A stretch of 29,889 bases of DNA from Chara braunii (Eukaryota > Streptophyta > Charophyceae > Charales > Characeae), in contig BFEA01000581.1 of assembly GCA_003427395.1 (NCBI GenBank), positions 394,843 through 424,731 of the forward strand, read 5' to 3'. Made by a program: the position numbers and the translations under genes. This document shows positions 18,316 to 27,890 of this stretch, one piece after another. The notes below the pieces were generated by a model that worked only from the letters and a program-made list of their open reading frames with translations, was not told the origin of the DNA and searched no databases. The first letter of the stretch is position 1; each line of letters opens with the position of its first letter.

Positions 18316-19845
18316 CTACTTAGGCCTCCCCTCAGTCCACTTGGCCAGAAGGTTTGTGATGGTACTATGCCCCCTTTCCATAGGTGCGTTTGCCTGGGGG
18401 TGCGCGGCAGTAGTATAGTTTGCTACCACGCCATACCCTGGCAGTAAGGTCCGCACCTCGTTACAGGTGAACTCCGATCCCCGGTCCATCACAAACTCTC
18501 TGACAAACGGATAACGCAGGTAGTACTCTTCAATGCACTTTGCTAAAACTGGACCAGTTTTTGTGCGGATTGTCCGGCCGTCCACGAACCCGGTAAGGTT
18601 GTCCCGTGCGTCAAAGATATAGTTATTTTCATCCTCCCCGAGTGGCATGAACAATAGGTCCAGGTGTACGACCGCACCCACTTCTCTTTCTAACCTGGGG
18701 TGCAGAGGCTCCCTAGGCCTTTGCGTCGACCTCTGCTGGCAAGGTACACAGGACTGGCAGTACTTAATGACCATAGTCAGCATTCCATCCCAATGGTATA
18801 ACTCGCTTATCTTCGCGCACGTCGCACTAACCCCTCTGTGCCCCCCTGCTATACCATCGTGCAAGGCTGCTATGACATCGATCTGCCGGTTCCTCCCACA
18901 TACGATCCTCTTGGGGTTCCCAACCTGTCGCTTTATAAACAGATGGCCATCTCTTACTACGTAGAGGTGTCTCATCTTCTGGGCTTTTTCACTTGCGTCC
19001 CTATCCCTTATCTCGCACGACAGGAGTAACCCCAACTTCCGATAGATCCCGTCATACTCCTCAGCGCGGAAGGCCTCCCTGATCTCTCCATCTTCGAACT
19101 CGTCGTCCTGGCTTTCAGGAATAAGAAGTTCGCTTTCCTTAGAACCGGCTGAGCTCCTCTGGTTAAAGTTCCTCTGCAGGAGCGTATTAGTGAGCAAGTA
19201 CATCCCTCTCATTAGTTGCTCATGCTCCTCTACCTGGGTTGACCCTTCCTCTATCGTCCTCACCTCCTCCGCCAGACTATGTGTCCCTGCCAATGCCAAC
19301 TTCATCATCCAGCCAACATCCCTGCTCCCCCACGGATCTTCTTCCTGGAAGGGCTCGAGGACCAACTCCTCCTTCTGCTCGTACCCCCTTGGTGCTAGCC
19401 ATATAGGATGCGTGACGCAGCTAGGCACCCTCAGCGACCACTCATTTATGTGGAGGCGGACATCCTCCTCCTGGTCCAAGAACCCGTCGACTGGTGGGGT
19501 ATCCTCAATTGATTCTTGATTCGCCCCGTCCCAGTTGATACGACTCAACCCATCCGCCCTGTTTTTGTCCCCTGGAATCCTCTCCAATTCAAAGTTAAAC
19601 ATCCAAATGTAGATCAACCACCTCGCGATTGTTGGGTCAGATGGAGTATAACTTTTCAGGGAACACGCCAGCGCGGTAGGGTCCACCCTCAGAATGAGCC
19701 TCCTGCCAAAGATATAGTTCCGGAAGGTCCTTAGGCAATGGAGCACCGCCAACGTCTCTTTCTTGAACTGCGAGTAGTTTCTCTCAGTCGTATTGAGAGT
19801 GCGACTTTCGAACCTCAGCGGCCTCTCCTTCCCATCTGCATCTAC
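18316..19845 (-). CDS. RNase H C-terminal part, linker and integrase core
   Basis: The frame is open from just after a TAG at 19846-19848. It contains the RNase H residues KKETLAVL (E), RVDPTAL (D) and NRADGLSR (D). A long acidic linker of about 190 residues separates it from integrase. Counting from 19752, the HHCC finger uses His298, His305, Cys335 and Cys338 (HDGIAGGHRG...CVPCQ). The catalytic triad is Asp365 (HLDLLF), Asp423 (VMDRGSEF) and Glu459 (PMERGHST). The 35-residue gap between the last two is the canonical D,D-35-E spacing. The frame stops at TAG 18316-18318 (GRPK-stop-WPKF), inside a conserved region, so the stop is a lesion or a recoded codon rather than the natural end. Confidence 0.92.
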   Translation of the reverse strand, partial: VDADGKERPLRFESRTLNTTERNYSQFKKETLAVLHCLRTFRNYIFGRRLILRVDPTALACSLKSYTPSDPTIARWLIYIWMFNFELERIPGDKNRADGLSRINWDGANQESIEDTPPVDGFLDQEEDVRLHINEWSLRVPSCVTHPIWLAPRGYEQKEELVLEPFQEEDPWGSRDVGWMMKLALAGTHSLAEEVRTIEEGSTQVEEHEQLMRGMYLLTNTLLQRNFNQRSSAGSKESELLIPESQDDEFEDGEIREAFRAEEYDGIYRKLGLLLSCEIRDRDASEKAQKMRHLYVVRDGHLFIKRQVGNPKRIVCGRNRQIDVIAALHDGIAGGHRGVSATCAKISELYHWDGMLTMVIKYCQSCVPCQQRSTQRPREPLHPRLEREVGAVVHLDLLFMPLGEDENNYIFDARDNLTGFVDGRTIRTKTGPVLAKCIEEYYLRYPFVREFVMDRGSEFTCNEVRTLLPGYGVVANYTTAAHPQANAPMERGHSTITNLLAKWTEGRPK

Positions 19846-21069
19846 CTAGATCAGGACTCCTCCTAAGGCAGTTGGCCCGGCGTCCGTCTCGACAACGAAT
19901 GGCTTTTCCTCCGTGGCCTCATAATTCGGCGCTCCCAGCACCAAGCCTCCTTCCTTGAATTCTCTCTTCATCCTTTCCACAACCTTCTCCTGGTCCTTGC
20001 CCCAGACCCATTCCTGATACTGACACACCAGCTTCCTTAAATGCTCCGTCTTGGTGGCGAAGTCCTTCACAAAACTCCTCCAAAACCCGCAGGTCCCAAG
20101 GAAGCTCCTCACGTCCGTTATCGACTGGAAGGGGACTGGCCACTCTAGGATCTTATCCGTTTTCTTCACATCTGGCCTCCGCCCCTTCTCGTTACAGACA
20201 AAGCCCAGAATCGTGGTCTCCCTCATACAATGCTTCGACTTGGGGCCGCTCGCCGTCAGGTTGTGTTCTTCCAGCAGACCCAGAACCTGATCGATATCCT
20301 GGACGTGCTTCAAGACGAACCGCCTCACCCCTGGCATCACTTCATCTTCCTCCTTCTCCTTTGGACCCTTGACCGCCAGGTCGTCAATGTAGGGCTGGGT
20401 AATATGTGGACTAACCGTCTGCATGGCCCTAATCATGTGCCTTTGCACCATCGCCACCGCATTAGTCCACCCCTGAGGGGCCACGTTCATGTGGATCAGC
20501 CCCCTTGGCGTATGCATTGCCGTCACCGGCCTATCTGGCGGGTACACAGGAAACTGGTCATACCCAGAAAAGAGGTCTATAAGTGAGATTATAGGCCTTC
20601 CTGCGCATGACTCTGACAGGGCGTCCGCGTTCGGCAATCCTCCCGCGTCCCGCACCGTCACTGCATTCAATCGTTGCAAATCCTGCACCCACCGTAACGT
20701 CCCGTTCGGCTTGATAAAACAAAACCAAGGGGAAGCATACGGTCCACTGGAGTAATCCGCCACATACGTCCTCATCTTCCCATCCAAGTAATCCACCACC
20801 TTCTTCCCCTCATCCGGATTCGGGTACCGCGCGCCCCTCAGGTTCCACGACTCGTGTGGGACGGTATGGATTCGTATCATTGGGATCTTATCCACGTCCA
20901 ACCTCCCACGCTCGTCGTCATTAAACGCATACGCACAATGCCTCCTCTTCATGGTCCCTACCATCAAGGTCCTCTCCTGGGGCGAAAGGAAGCCAGGCTC
21001 GCCGATTATTAGCCCCTCCTCGTTCTCGTTATTGATACGGCACGGCCCTGCCTGCGCGCGCTCCCGCAT
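19846..21069 (-). CDS. Reverse transcriptase and start of RNase H
   Basis: RNA-templated DNA synthesis is the role. Seen: DLQRLNAVTVRD near 130-141; IDLFSGYDQFPV with the first catalytic Asp165; APQGWTNAVAMVQRHM at 197-212 in place of the usual PFGLxNAPxxFQ; and PYIDDLAVKGP with the catalytic pair Asp229-Asp230. The ILGF-like motif and the RSFLGTCGFWRSFV thumb region follow. RNase H starts at VVETDAGPTALGG (Asp396). The open frame extends upstream of 21069 at least to about 21240, through YKTIDKKCRPVPILVTEDEE, so the first Met listed is not the true start; the protein is normally released from Gag-Pol by protease. The frame ends at TAG 19846-19848 within RNase H. Confidence 0.93.
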   Translation of the reverse strand: MRERAQAGPCRINNENEEGLIIGEPGFLSPQERTLMVGTMKRRHCAYAFNDDERGRLDVDKIPMIRIHTVPHESWNLRGARYPNPDEGKKVVDYLDGKMRTYVADYSSGPYASPWFCFIKPNGTLRWVQDLQRLNAVTVRDAGGLPNADALSESCAGRPIISLIDLFSGYDQFPVYPPDRPVTAMHTPRGLIHMNVAPQGWTNAVAMVQRHMIRAMQTVSPHITQPYIDDLAVKGPKEKEEDEVMPGVRRFVLKHVQDIDQVLGLLEEHNLTASGPKSKHCMRETTILGFVCNEKGRRPDVKKTDKILEWPVPFQSITDVRSFLGTCGFWRSFVKDFATKTEHLRKLVCQYQEWVWGKDQEKVVERMKREFKEGGLVLGAPNYEATEEKPFVVETDAGPTALGGVLI

Positions 21070-21152
21070 ACGTCTTATCAGCCCTCGCTCTCGCTCATAA
21101 TAGACTTCCTCGTCCTCCGTGACAAGTATGGGGACCGGGCGACACTTCTTAT

Positions 21153-22094
21153 CTATAGTCTTGTACCGCCTTTGGGAGCCCTGCTTAAACCCTCCCCTAA
21201 AAAAGGCCGACTTGTCGTTTGGGCCTGGGCCATCGCATGGTCTCCTTTCCTTCCGGGAAGCCGATAGATCAGCTCCACTTCTCCCACCTGGGGGCTTTCC
21301 AGGACCTGCTCCCTCAATGCCTTTATAGCCTCAGGGTCCGCCATATCATAAGCCGCCACCACCTCCATTGCCTTATTCACATCGTTAAGGCTCAGGGACA
21401 ACACCTCGCCTGCTCCTTCCTCCTCCTGCTCCTCCCGGAGTCTCCGTCGCGCGTACTCGGACTCCTCGAAGGTGAAGGAGCCGAGGTTGAGCCTGTTCCT
21501 CGCACTTCCGGGCCCTGTGTTCCGGCACTTGATAATTTCGTAATTCCCGCAGGCCGGATCGGATAGAGCCAGGATCATCGTCCCTTCATGCCTGTTGATG
21601 ACCAAGGTCTCCGTCCGGCAGAGGAACGACCTCCCCAGAAGGATAGGGTGGTCGACATCGGGCATGACGAAGAAGCACGTTCGCGCCCTTACCCTCCCAA
21701 TCTCCACCATCACATTAGACGCAGTGCCGCAGAAAATGGCCTTATAGTTGGCACCGTGCAGCACACCATGGTCTGAATGATCCACCTCCAGCCCCAGCAT
21801 AGTCGCGTCCCGCTCCCGGATGATATTCATTTCAGCGCCCGTGTCCACCATTGCGATGCTCGGCTGGTCTCTCACCTTCAGATCCACCAACCCACATGCC
21901 ACACATTTCCAGTCCATCCTGGTGCCCGCCTCTGTCCACTCTATCTCCCTGGGCAAAATTGAGCTCACGTGGACGTTGGGCACTAGCCTCCGCGAGAGCC
22001 GCCCTTTCAGCTCACCACGGAGTCTTGGTGCCGACGCCAAGATGTCTTTTAGATTCATCAGATCGTTATGGCCCTCCAAGAGCTTGTCCACCAT
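21153..22094 (-). CDS. Retropepsin-like aspartic protease
   Basis: Processes the Gag-Pol polyprotein. Seen: the active-site triplet in AMVDTGAEMNII (Asp84-Thr85-Gly86), and the later hydrophobic-Gly motif HPILLGRSFL at 149-157, both in the spacing of retroelement proteases. A CVACG pair of Cys sits at 64-67. The region after about residue 185 is charged and probably linker. The preceding frame ends in TGA (22095-22097) directly before this Met, in the same phase, so the stop interrupts one polyprotein. The frame closes at 21153. RT continues in the -1-related frame, and the two overlap between about 21153 and 21240, with the switch probably in the GGAAGGAAAGGAG run near 21250. Confidence 0.88.
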   Translation of the reverse strand: MVDKLLEGHNDLMNLKDILASAPRLRGELKGRLSRRLVPNVHVSSILPREIEWTEAGTRMDWKCVACGLVDLKVRDQPSIAMVDTGAEMNIIRERDATMLGLEVDHSDHGVLHGANYKAIFCGTASNVMVEIGRVRARTCFFVMPDVDHPILLGRSFLCRTETLVINRHEGTMILALSDPACGNYEIIKCRNTGPGSARNRLNLGSFTFEESEYARRRLREEQEEEGAGEVLSLSLNDVNKAMEVVAAYDMADPEAIKALREQVLESPQVGEVELIYRLPGRKGDHAMAQAQTTSRPFLGEGLSRAPKGGTRL

Positions 22095-22661
22095 TCACTC
22101 CACGTCAAAACCTTCCTCTAGCCGGACCGCGTACTTCTTCCTTTTTGGTGCGCCATCATGCAAGCTCGGCTCCGCCCCTCCCTGAATCCCTCTCTTCTTG
22201 GCCCTCTGCTTAGCTCGCCGATCTTCTTCTTGGCGGAGCCTCTCGTCCTCTTCGTCATCGCCCTCATCCTCCTCTTCTTGAACCTCTACCACTTCTTTCG
22301 TTCGTTCAGGCTCAGGCTCCTTTCCGGGAGGCGCCCGGCCAGGTGCCTGGCTAGGCCCCTGACCAGCGGTAGCCTTGCTTTGGCCCCTAGTCTGCACGGC
22401 CTGTGGCACCCTTCCATGCGACGTAGGGGGTCTAAAGGTCATCCCTGACCTAGGACCTGCCCCGGCCGTCGCCACGCTTGGACACCCTTGCGGTCCTGAT
22501 GATGACTCCGGGCCGGACCCATAAAGCATCACCTCAGGGAGGTTCATTTCCCACTCCTGGGCCTCTTCGCACATCACCCTTAATCGTTCCTGGTACCTGC
22601 CTACCTTCGCAAGCAGGTCCTCCATCCTTTCCAGGATGGTCAAGGCCGACTCTCTTACCAC
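22095..22661 (-). CDS. Gag-Pol linker: acidic and basic tracts
   Basis: It is in phase with the knuckle segment upstream and the protease downstream, separated only by TAG (22665-22667) and TGA (22095-22097). An N-terminal helical stretch (LERMEDLLAKVGRYQERLRV) is followed by a Pro/Gly/Ser-rich part, a run of Glu/Asp (about residues 130-152), then clusters of Arg/Lys (RRAKQRAKKRG and PKRKKY) that could act as a nuclear signal or RNA-binding patch. No family is recognised. It is best seen as part of the polyprotein between nucleocapsid and protease. Confidence 0.65.
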   Translation of the reverse strand: MVRESALTILERMEDLLAKVGRYQERLRVMCEEAQEWEMNLPEVMLYGSGPESSSGPQGCPSVATAGAGPRSGMTFRPPTSHGRVPQAVQTRGQSKATAGQGPSQAPGRAPPGKEPEPERTKEVVEVQEEEDEGDDEEDERLRQEEDRRAKQRAKKRGIQGGAEPSLHDGAPKRKKYAVRLEEGFDVE

Positions 22662-22667
22662 CTCCTA

Positions 22668-23003
22668 TGCCTCATCGTCTGACTCGACGACTATAGGCTC
22701 CTCCTTTATAGTCCCCGCCTTTAGCCGCTGAGTCACTTCCTCATTTTCACCCACAATCTCCTCAACTCTCACACCCGGGTCTTGCCTCTCCTGCCATATC
22801 CTGAACATTGTTGGGGCTTCTGGAGGCCCCGCCGCTGCTCGCCTGAGGGCTTCCTGCCTGATTCCTCTCGGGGTCTTGGGATCAATATGCTTTCCCCACT
22901 GGTCGTATATATCCCCATCCATACAGGTGGAGATTAGTCCTGCCAATTCGTCGTCCCGCCGTTGTTGGCAGAATCGTACGGTGTGGCCCACCTCGCCGCA
23001 ATG
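22668..23003 (-). CDS. Second half of Gag zinc knuckle and following linker
   Basis: It begins right after a TAG at 23004-23006. The residues HCGEVGHTVRFC complete a CX2CX4HX4C knuckle whose first Cys is the last residue before the stop, so one zinc finger is split by the stop codon. Downstream DELAGLISTCMDGDIYDQWG and a Glu-rich tail run to TAG 22665-22667. Either the stop is a mutation, or Gag ends there and Pol is made by readthrough; a stop inside the finger makes mutation the likelier reading. Confidence 0.75.
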
Positions 23004-23663
23004 CTAACAAGTTGCATTCCGCCAGTCGAAGCGGGGCCTCTCATACCCTTGGCCCCCTCCCTGGCTGCCTTGGCCACCTTGGTTCTGACCCCCTTGACCA
23101 TTCCAGCCTCCTCCACGGCCTCCACCATTTCCCCCTCGCCCCCGGCCACCCCGTCCTCTACCCCCTTGGCCCCGGCCCCCATTGCCCTGCCCGCCCTGTC
23201 CTTGGCCCCCTCCGCCGGCCACACTAGCTTGCGAGGCCTGTTGGGAGGGTGGCGGTTGAGCCACGGGCTGGCTTTGAGTCGTCGGGTAGCTCGGGCCCAT
23301 ACTTGTTGGGCCTGAATAGGTGACCATGTGTCCCGTGTGGGTTTGACTCCCTCCACACGAGACACAGTGGTTGCAACTGGGCCAGGGTGCGGACTGACAA
23401 TGCGGCACCCAGTGCCCGCAAGCTAGTGGTGGCCCCATGTGCGATGGCCCTGCTGGCGCTGGCGCGGCTGCAGCGACAGGCGGTGGTGCGGCAATGGCTT
23501 GGGGAGCCTGCCCCTTCCCTAATCCATGCCCTCCCTGCAGCAAATTGCGCTGCTTCCTCTGGGCCTTAGACAGGACTTGGGAACCTGTCTCCCCTCCTCC
23601 GTAGTCTTCTTGCCCAGCCTCCTCATCCACTGCCCCTGACGCTCGGCCTTGGACCATTAGCAC
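23004..23663 (-). CDS. Gag middle part: Cys/His patch and Gly-Gln/RGG-rich RNA-binding region
   Basis: The open frame lies one phase from Gag1 and overlaps its end by a few bases at a CAGAAAAAAGGG run, where a -1 shift or one extra A would join them. It contains ACGHWVPHCQSAPWPSCNHC followed by VSCGG, a possible metal-binding patch. A stretch rich in Gly, Gln and Arg with RGG/RGRGG units follows (about residues 150-210), typical of RNA-binding linkers, and the last residues FDWRNATC lead into the split zinc knuckle. The listed first codon is GTG; real initiation here is unlikely. Confidence 0.75.
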   Translation of the reverse strand: MLMVQGRASGAVDEEAGQEDYGGGETGSQVLSKAQRKQRNLLQGGHGLGKGQAPQAIAAPPPVAAAAPAPAGPSHMGPPLACGHWVPHCQSAPWPSCNHCVSCGGSQTHTGHMVTYSGPTSMGPSYPTTQSQPVAQPPPSQQASQASVAGGGGQGQGGQGNGGRGQGGRGRGGRGRGGNGGGRGGGWNGQGGQNQGGQGSQGGGQGYERPRFDWRNATC

Positions 23664-24376
23664 CCTTTTTTCTGTATCTCCTCTTCGTTATCATACCCTA
23701 GTGTCGCCAACACGTCCGTGACAATTCTCTTCACCCCTGGGGTCCCGGATGCGGTAGCATCCCTCTCCTTCCTCTTGCGCCTTTGCAGCCTCATTTGGTG
23801 CTGCTCCACCTGGTCNAGGCTCCCTTCTTCCACTCGCTTGTCAATGGTTGCCCAGGTGAGCCTCTCGCTCCCTTCCCCATACTTGGTCAGCTCTGTGGCC
23901 TCTGAGCCCGTAAGCAGCCCCAAAAACGTGGCGCACTGCGCCTCCTCAGAAATCTCGTGCACCTTCCTCGCCTTTTTCTTGAACTCGTACACAAACGCCC
24001 CAATGGTAGAGAAGTCTTCCTTATTCATGGCCTCCAAGTCGGCCATGGTCAACAGGCCGTCCCCCAGCCTGTACTTCCTTCGCATTAGGTCTCCAAACTT
24101 CTTCCAACTGCCACCGGCGACATCCACAACCTTAGTTACTTCCCGATGGTGACTATGCAGGACGTACCTGAGGACCCGCTGGAGCTTGACCTCATCTGAC
24201 TGTCCCACCAACGCCTGTTCTGTCAAATCCAACCAGTTGGATACCTTGTCCCCCTTGAAGTGAAATGTCTCGACCTTTGGAACATTGCTCGGCGCCGTCT
24301 CGCGCTTGTCCAAAGCATCGATGAGGTCGTCGAGGGTCACCAGCCTCCTCCCACCGTCCGCCATCTCCTCTGGCAT
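23657..24376 (-). CDS. Gag, N-terminal capsid-like domain
   Basis: This is the first coding frame after the primer site; Met at 24376 (or Met5 at 24364) lies about 400 bases into the transcript interior. Residues about 35-190 follow the retrotransposon Gag pattern: VETFHFKGDKVSNWLDLTEQ, then a helix-rich span with KLQRVLRYVL, then SWKKFGDLMRRKYRLGD, and later FVYEFKKKARKV. Such domains assemble the virus-like particle. The C-terminus is basic (MRLQRRKRKERD). One codon holds an N (near 23816). The frame stops in TAA right after an A6G3 run, and the polyprotein continues in the neighbouring frame. Confidence 0.85.
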   Translation of the reverse strand: MPEEMADGGRRLVTLDDLIDALDKRETAPSNVPKVETFHFKGDKVSNWLDLTEQALVGQSDEVKLQRVLRYVLHSHHREVTKVVDVAGGSWKKFGDLMRRKYRLGDGLLTMADLEAMNKEDFSTIGAFVYEFKKKARKVHEISEEAQCATFLGLLTGSEATELTKYGEGSERLTWATIDKRVEEGSXDQVEQHQMRLQRRKRKERDATASGTPGVKRIVTDVLATLGYDNEEEIQKKGC

Positions 24377-24757
24377 TTTGGCCAGCCGCCTTCGACTTCA
24401 ATCTTCCTGTTATAAGAGACGATGGGATAAAGGACCCTACTCAGCGACTCAGCCCTTCATGACCCCATCGGGCCGACCACTTAGACACCCCATACTCTAG
24501 ACCTGGCAGGCGTCCCTTTTCCTATTTCCCTTAGGCTCACCTAGATAAGGCTTATCCTCACTATAGAACTTCCTCACCCACTTGCTTCGTTCAAGCTGTC
24601 AACCAAGCCGCCAATCAATCAATCATTCAACCCACAGTCGTATAGATCACCATACAGTTCATCTCATAGTCCTTCTCTCACTCATCCATGCGCCTAGTTT
24701 CTCTCTTACTCCCATACCCGGATGTCGTTCCACCAGGGACAACGGTAGGCTTCCGTT
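24377..24757 (-). other. Leader between primer site and Gag start
   Basis: About 380 bases with no repeat match elsewhere in the window and no convincing coding frame. The minus frame 24997-24659 starts in the LTR and crosses the primer site, so if anything it would be an upstream reading frame. A packaging signal would be expected here, but none can be recognised by eye. Confidence 0.6.
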
Positions 24758-24776
24758 ATCCCCGGCAACAGCGCCA
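24758..24776 (-). promoter_or_regulatory. Primer binding site, plant tRNA-Asp type
   Basis: Plus reads ATCCCCGGCAACAGCGCCA. This equals the 3' end of plant tRNA-Asp (ending CCCCGGCAACGGCG plus CCA, from memory) with one mismatch, and it begins two bases inside the LTR end at 24779. The minus strand starts TGGCGCTGTTGCCGGGGAT. Plant Tat/Athila-type gypsy elements commonly use this primer. Position and match fix both the orientation and the LTR boundary. Confidence 0.85.
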
Positions 24777-27047
24777 CCTGTCGAGCGCATCGGTTCGGCA
24801 CCGCACGAGGCGGCGCGGGACCCTCTCGGCCGCGTCACGCAGGAGTTGGATCTACCTCGACACGAATGCACAAATGGAGCTTCCTTAGGCCGCTCTGGCC
24901 GAGTGCGCCAGCCATACCTCTCGCGAGCCCCTACGACAGGATAGGGCCTACGCGAGGCACGACTTACCTCCACCTTACGGGAGCTGTCACCTCCCATCGG
25001 TGGGCGTATCCCCGCCGAGCTACCAGTCCACAGTACGAAAGCTAATCAGTTGCAATCGCAAAGGTGGATCAGCCGAGGGCGTTTCTCGTTTGCTGTAGCA
25101 TAGGGGGTACGCGGGGTAATACGCCTATCGGTCCCGCACGCGAGTCGGCATCTCGGGGGGCTTAAGTCCCAAGCGCGGCTCGACGTCGGTCGACTAGGAC
25201 GCACCCCACACACCACGCGCACACCACTCTAACAACCACATGACAACAACGCACACCCATACATACGGAACGACATAACGCAAACAACGCGATAACGTTC
25301 CTATCCCCACGCGAGACTTAGTATAGAAATCGCACGGACGCAGGGCTAACTCATATCGACTCGCAATGCAAGCGCACGCAAGCAGTCGCAATCATGGCGT
25401 ACCATGTAGTACCCATACCAGCGCGGTCCTCGTTAATCTCGAGGGCTGCGTTCGACACTCAAGTGTCGGCTGACACGCGCCTTGAGGGTTAATCTCTCGA
25501 CGCTGGACAACCGCCATGCGCGGTTGAAGACCACACACCCTCTTCTGCACCCTTATGCAGAGCGGGTGGTACACAGGTTCAAGGCCTATGGTGGTAGCCG
25601 TCTCTCGCGGCCCTAGGGGTGAGTCCTTCCCGGGCCTGGGCGAAAGTCAAGGGGTTTGACTTTGACGGCTGCCACGGGCTACAACGTCCAACCATAGTAA
25701 TCCTTAAGAAGCAAACAACGCACGCACGAAAGCAAGTGGAGGGGCTAGGGCGAAGGCCCCCTTGCCTTAAAAGGGAATCGTGACCTTGGGGGACCTTACC
25801 CTTCTATGATTGGTGTCGGCGGCCTACGATAATCCAAGCACTACACCTACACGCGAGCCCGGCGACCCCATAACTTCTGGATGCAGGGGCGGCGAGACGT
25901 CGCGCGCAGGGCTCTGATATAATACTGCGCGGCCGCAGGCCAATCCTACGCCAATCATGCGTGGTAGCCGTGGCTCCGGCCTCGCGATATCGAATGGCTG
26001 AAAGAACACATCGCGAGGGGTTACCCCTCACAATATTGAACGGCTGAAGGACACATCGTTCGACCCTCACGGCATTTCCGCCTCTCAGGTGGAGTGTCCC
26101 GCCGGCCAAAGTAAATAGGCTCTATGCGAGGGGAGACTCCTCCCCTTCTGGGCCTAGGGCTTGGGATGTCCTGGACAATGACCTTGAATCCCGGCCCAGG
26201 ACCAGCGTCCGAGTAAGAAAGCCCCAGGACGCAAATAGGCAGAAGGGAGGGTCTTCCCTGTCCCTCAACCCCAACTTTTACGCGGTTGTTAACATGGCCT
26301 CTTAGGCCTCCCAAATACTCGTCGTACGTATACCCACGCATACATACAAAAGGGGGATGGAGTTGTGACGATCACTTCTCACAGGCACAGTGGGACTCCT
26401 CACAACCATGTATACGTATATGGAGTCGCAGGCAGTCCAAATCCCAAAATCCAAATCACAAGACATACCTGCAATCACACCAAGAATCAAATGACAAGGC
26501 ACGCACTACACAGAGTCAACCCCAACCATTCTCTATGCTCGTACCCCTTTGCTTTAGCCATACAAGCCCCAATCGCAGATCCAACCAACCTCAATTAAAT
26601 ACTCAGTACCTTCATTAAATGGCCATTCAATAAAAGTCCGGGTGAAACCCTTAACAAATAGTAAAACCACCTGGGTTAAAGCCTTTTAGGTTGGGTATGG
26701 GGAATGAGTTTAAATTGAGTCGAAGACCGACAAAAAGGCAACCCACCTGTTATCAGTAATAACAGAGGACGATCCTCAAGGGATCAAGCTGAATCTAGTC
26801 CTGATCTTGAATCGAACAATCAAGACGACCTGTAACACATGACAGNCCAATCCCCAAGTTGAGATCACAAGTGTATGGANAATACAACTCCATAACATAT
26901 TCTCACTCAAATTCTNCTAACTAGNTAAGCCTAAATCTACCTTTANGCAGTGCCCAAAGCAAAGGCAGACCCTGGCTGAATCTCCCNTATTCAGGGTGGA
27001 CTGCCAAAATNGCNACNTGTCAAAATATAATCNAANTCCNCTAAAAT

Positions 27048-27585
27048 CAGAAAATNTCGGCAGCGCTTCCCGTAGGAAAAGTGTCCTTTTCAGAATTTAC
27101 ACCAGCTCGAATATCAAAAGCAGGAGTATTCTATAACTTTGAAAGTCAAATTTTGTCTATCTCTCTGAATTAGCAGAAATTTGGGCAGCATCCCCTTTGG
27201 AATTGGGGATTCCCAGATTTATACCAAGTCAAATTTGAACTTCGTCCCCAACCTTGAGTTCAATTTAGACAAAATTTGCTTAACTCCTTAGTTGTGCAGA
27301 ATTTTCGGCAGCACTCCCCCTAGAAAAGTGCTCTCCAAAAATTTATACAAAGCCAAGTTTAGAACCTGAGACTAATTCTGACATCCCAAAGCCTAATTTT
27401 GTCTAACTCCCTCATTTAGCAAAAATTTGGGCAGCATTCCCTTTAGAAAATGAGACTTTCCTGATTTTTACTAAGTCAGATATGACGAAAAGATAAACTA
27501 AACTTTGACAAGTCAAAAATTTATCTAACTCCTTGAATCTGTAGAAATTTCGGCAGCGCTTCCCGTAGAGAAAGTAGCTTGCTAG
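27048..27585 (-). repeat. Array B in the 5' LTR
   Basis: This is the same about 122-bp units and variable hairpins as 7413-7950, shifted by 19,635 with no difference seen. It lies inside the block suspected of assembly copying, so it is not independent evidence. Confidence 0.75.
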
Positions 27586-27890
27586 AATTTATACAGGTCC
27601 AAGTATAGTAGCAAGCCTCAAAGAATGCAAAAATCGATCTAAGTAAAGTAAAATCAGCTCAGAAAATGCACGAATTGACCTAACCCCTATCGCTCTAGCA
27701 CGTGGTGAGCCTCTAAAGCAACTACCTGTCAACCTGAAACCCAGAACAAGTAGTAATCTCCCTCAACCACATGCAGGCCAACCCACAAAGGTAAGTACTC
27801 TCACCTACCCAAACCAATCTGAGCAAACAATAGTTCATGATCTTTCACTGAGTTGTCCCCTCATGCCCAACTTACATAAGGCATAGGTCA

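Noticed and set aside
18316-23006. Alternative nuclear code with TAG as glutamine (known in some ulvophyte algae)
   Set aside because: TAG also sits at apparent natural ends (17803, 14934), TGA stops and frameshifts are present too, and decay of CAG codons explains the pattern without a code change.
24659-24997. Minus frame sharing residues with 4920-5321
   Set aside because: The shared part is LTR sequence; one copy runs into the leader across the primer site and the other into host DNA through a CTT tract. No independent support for a gene.
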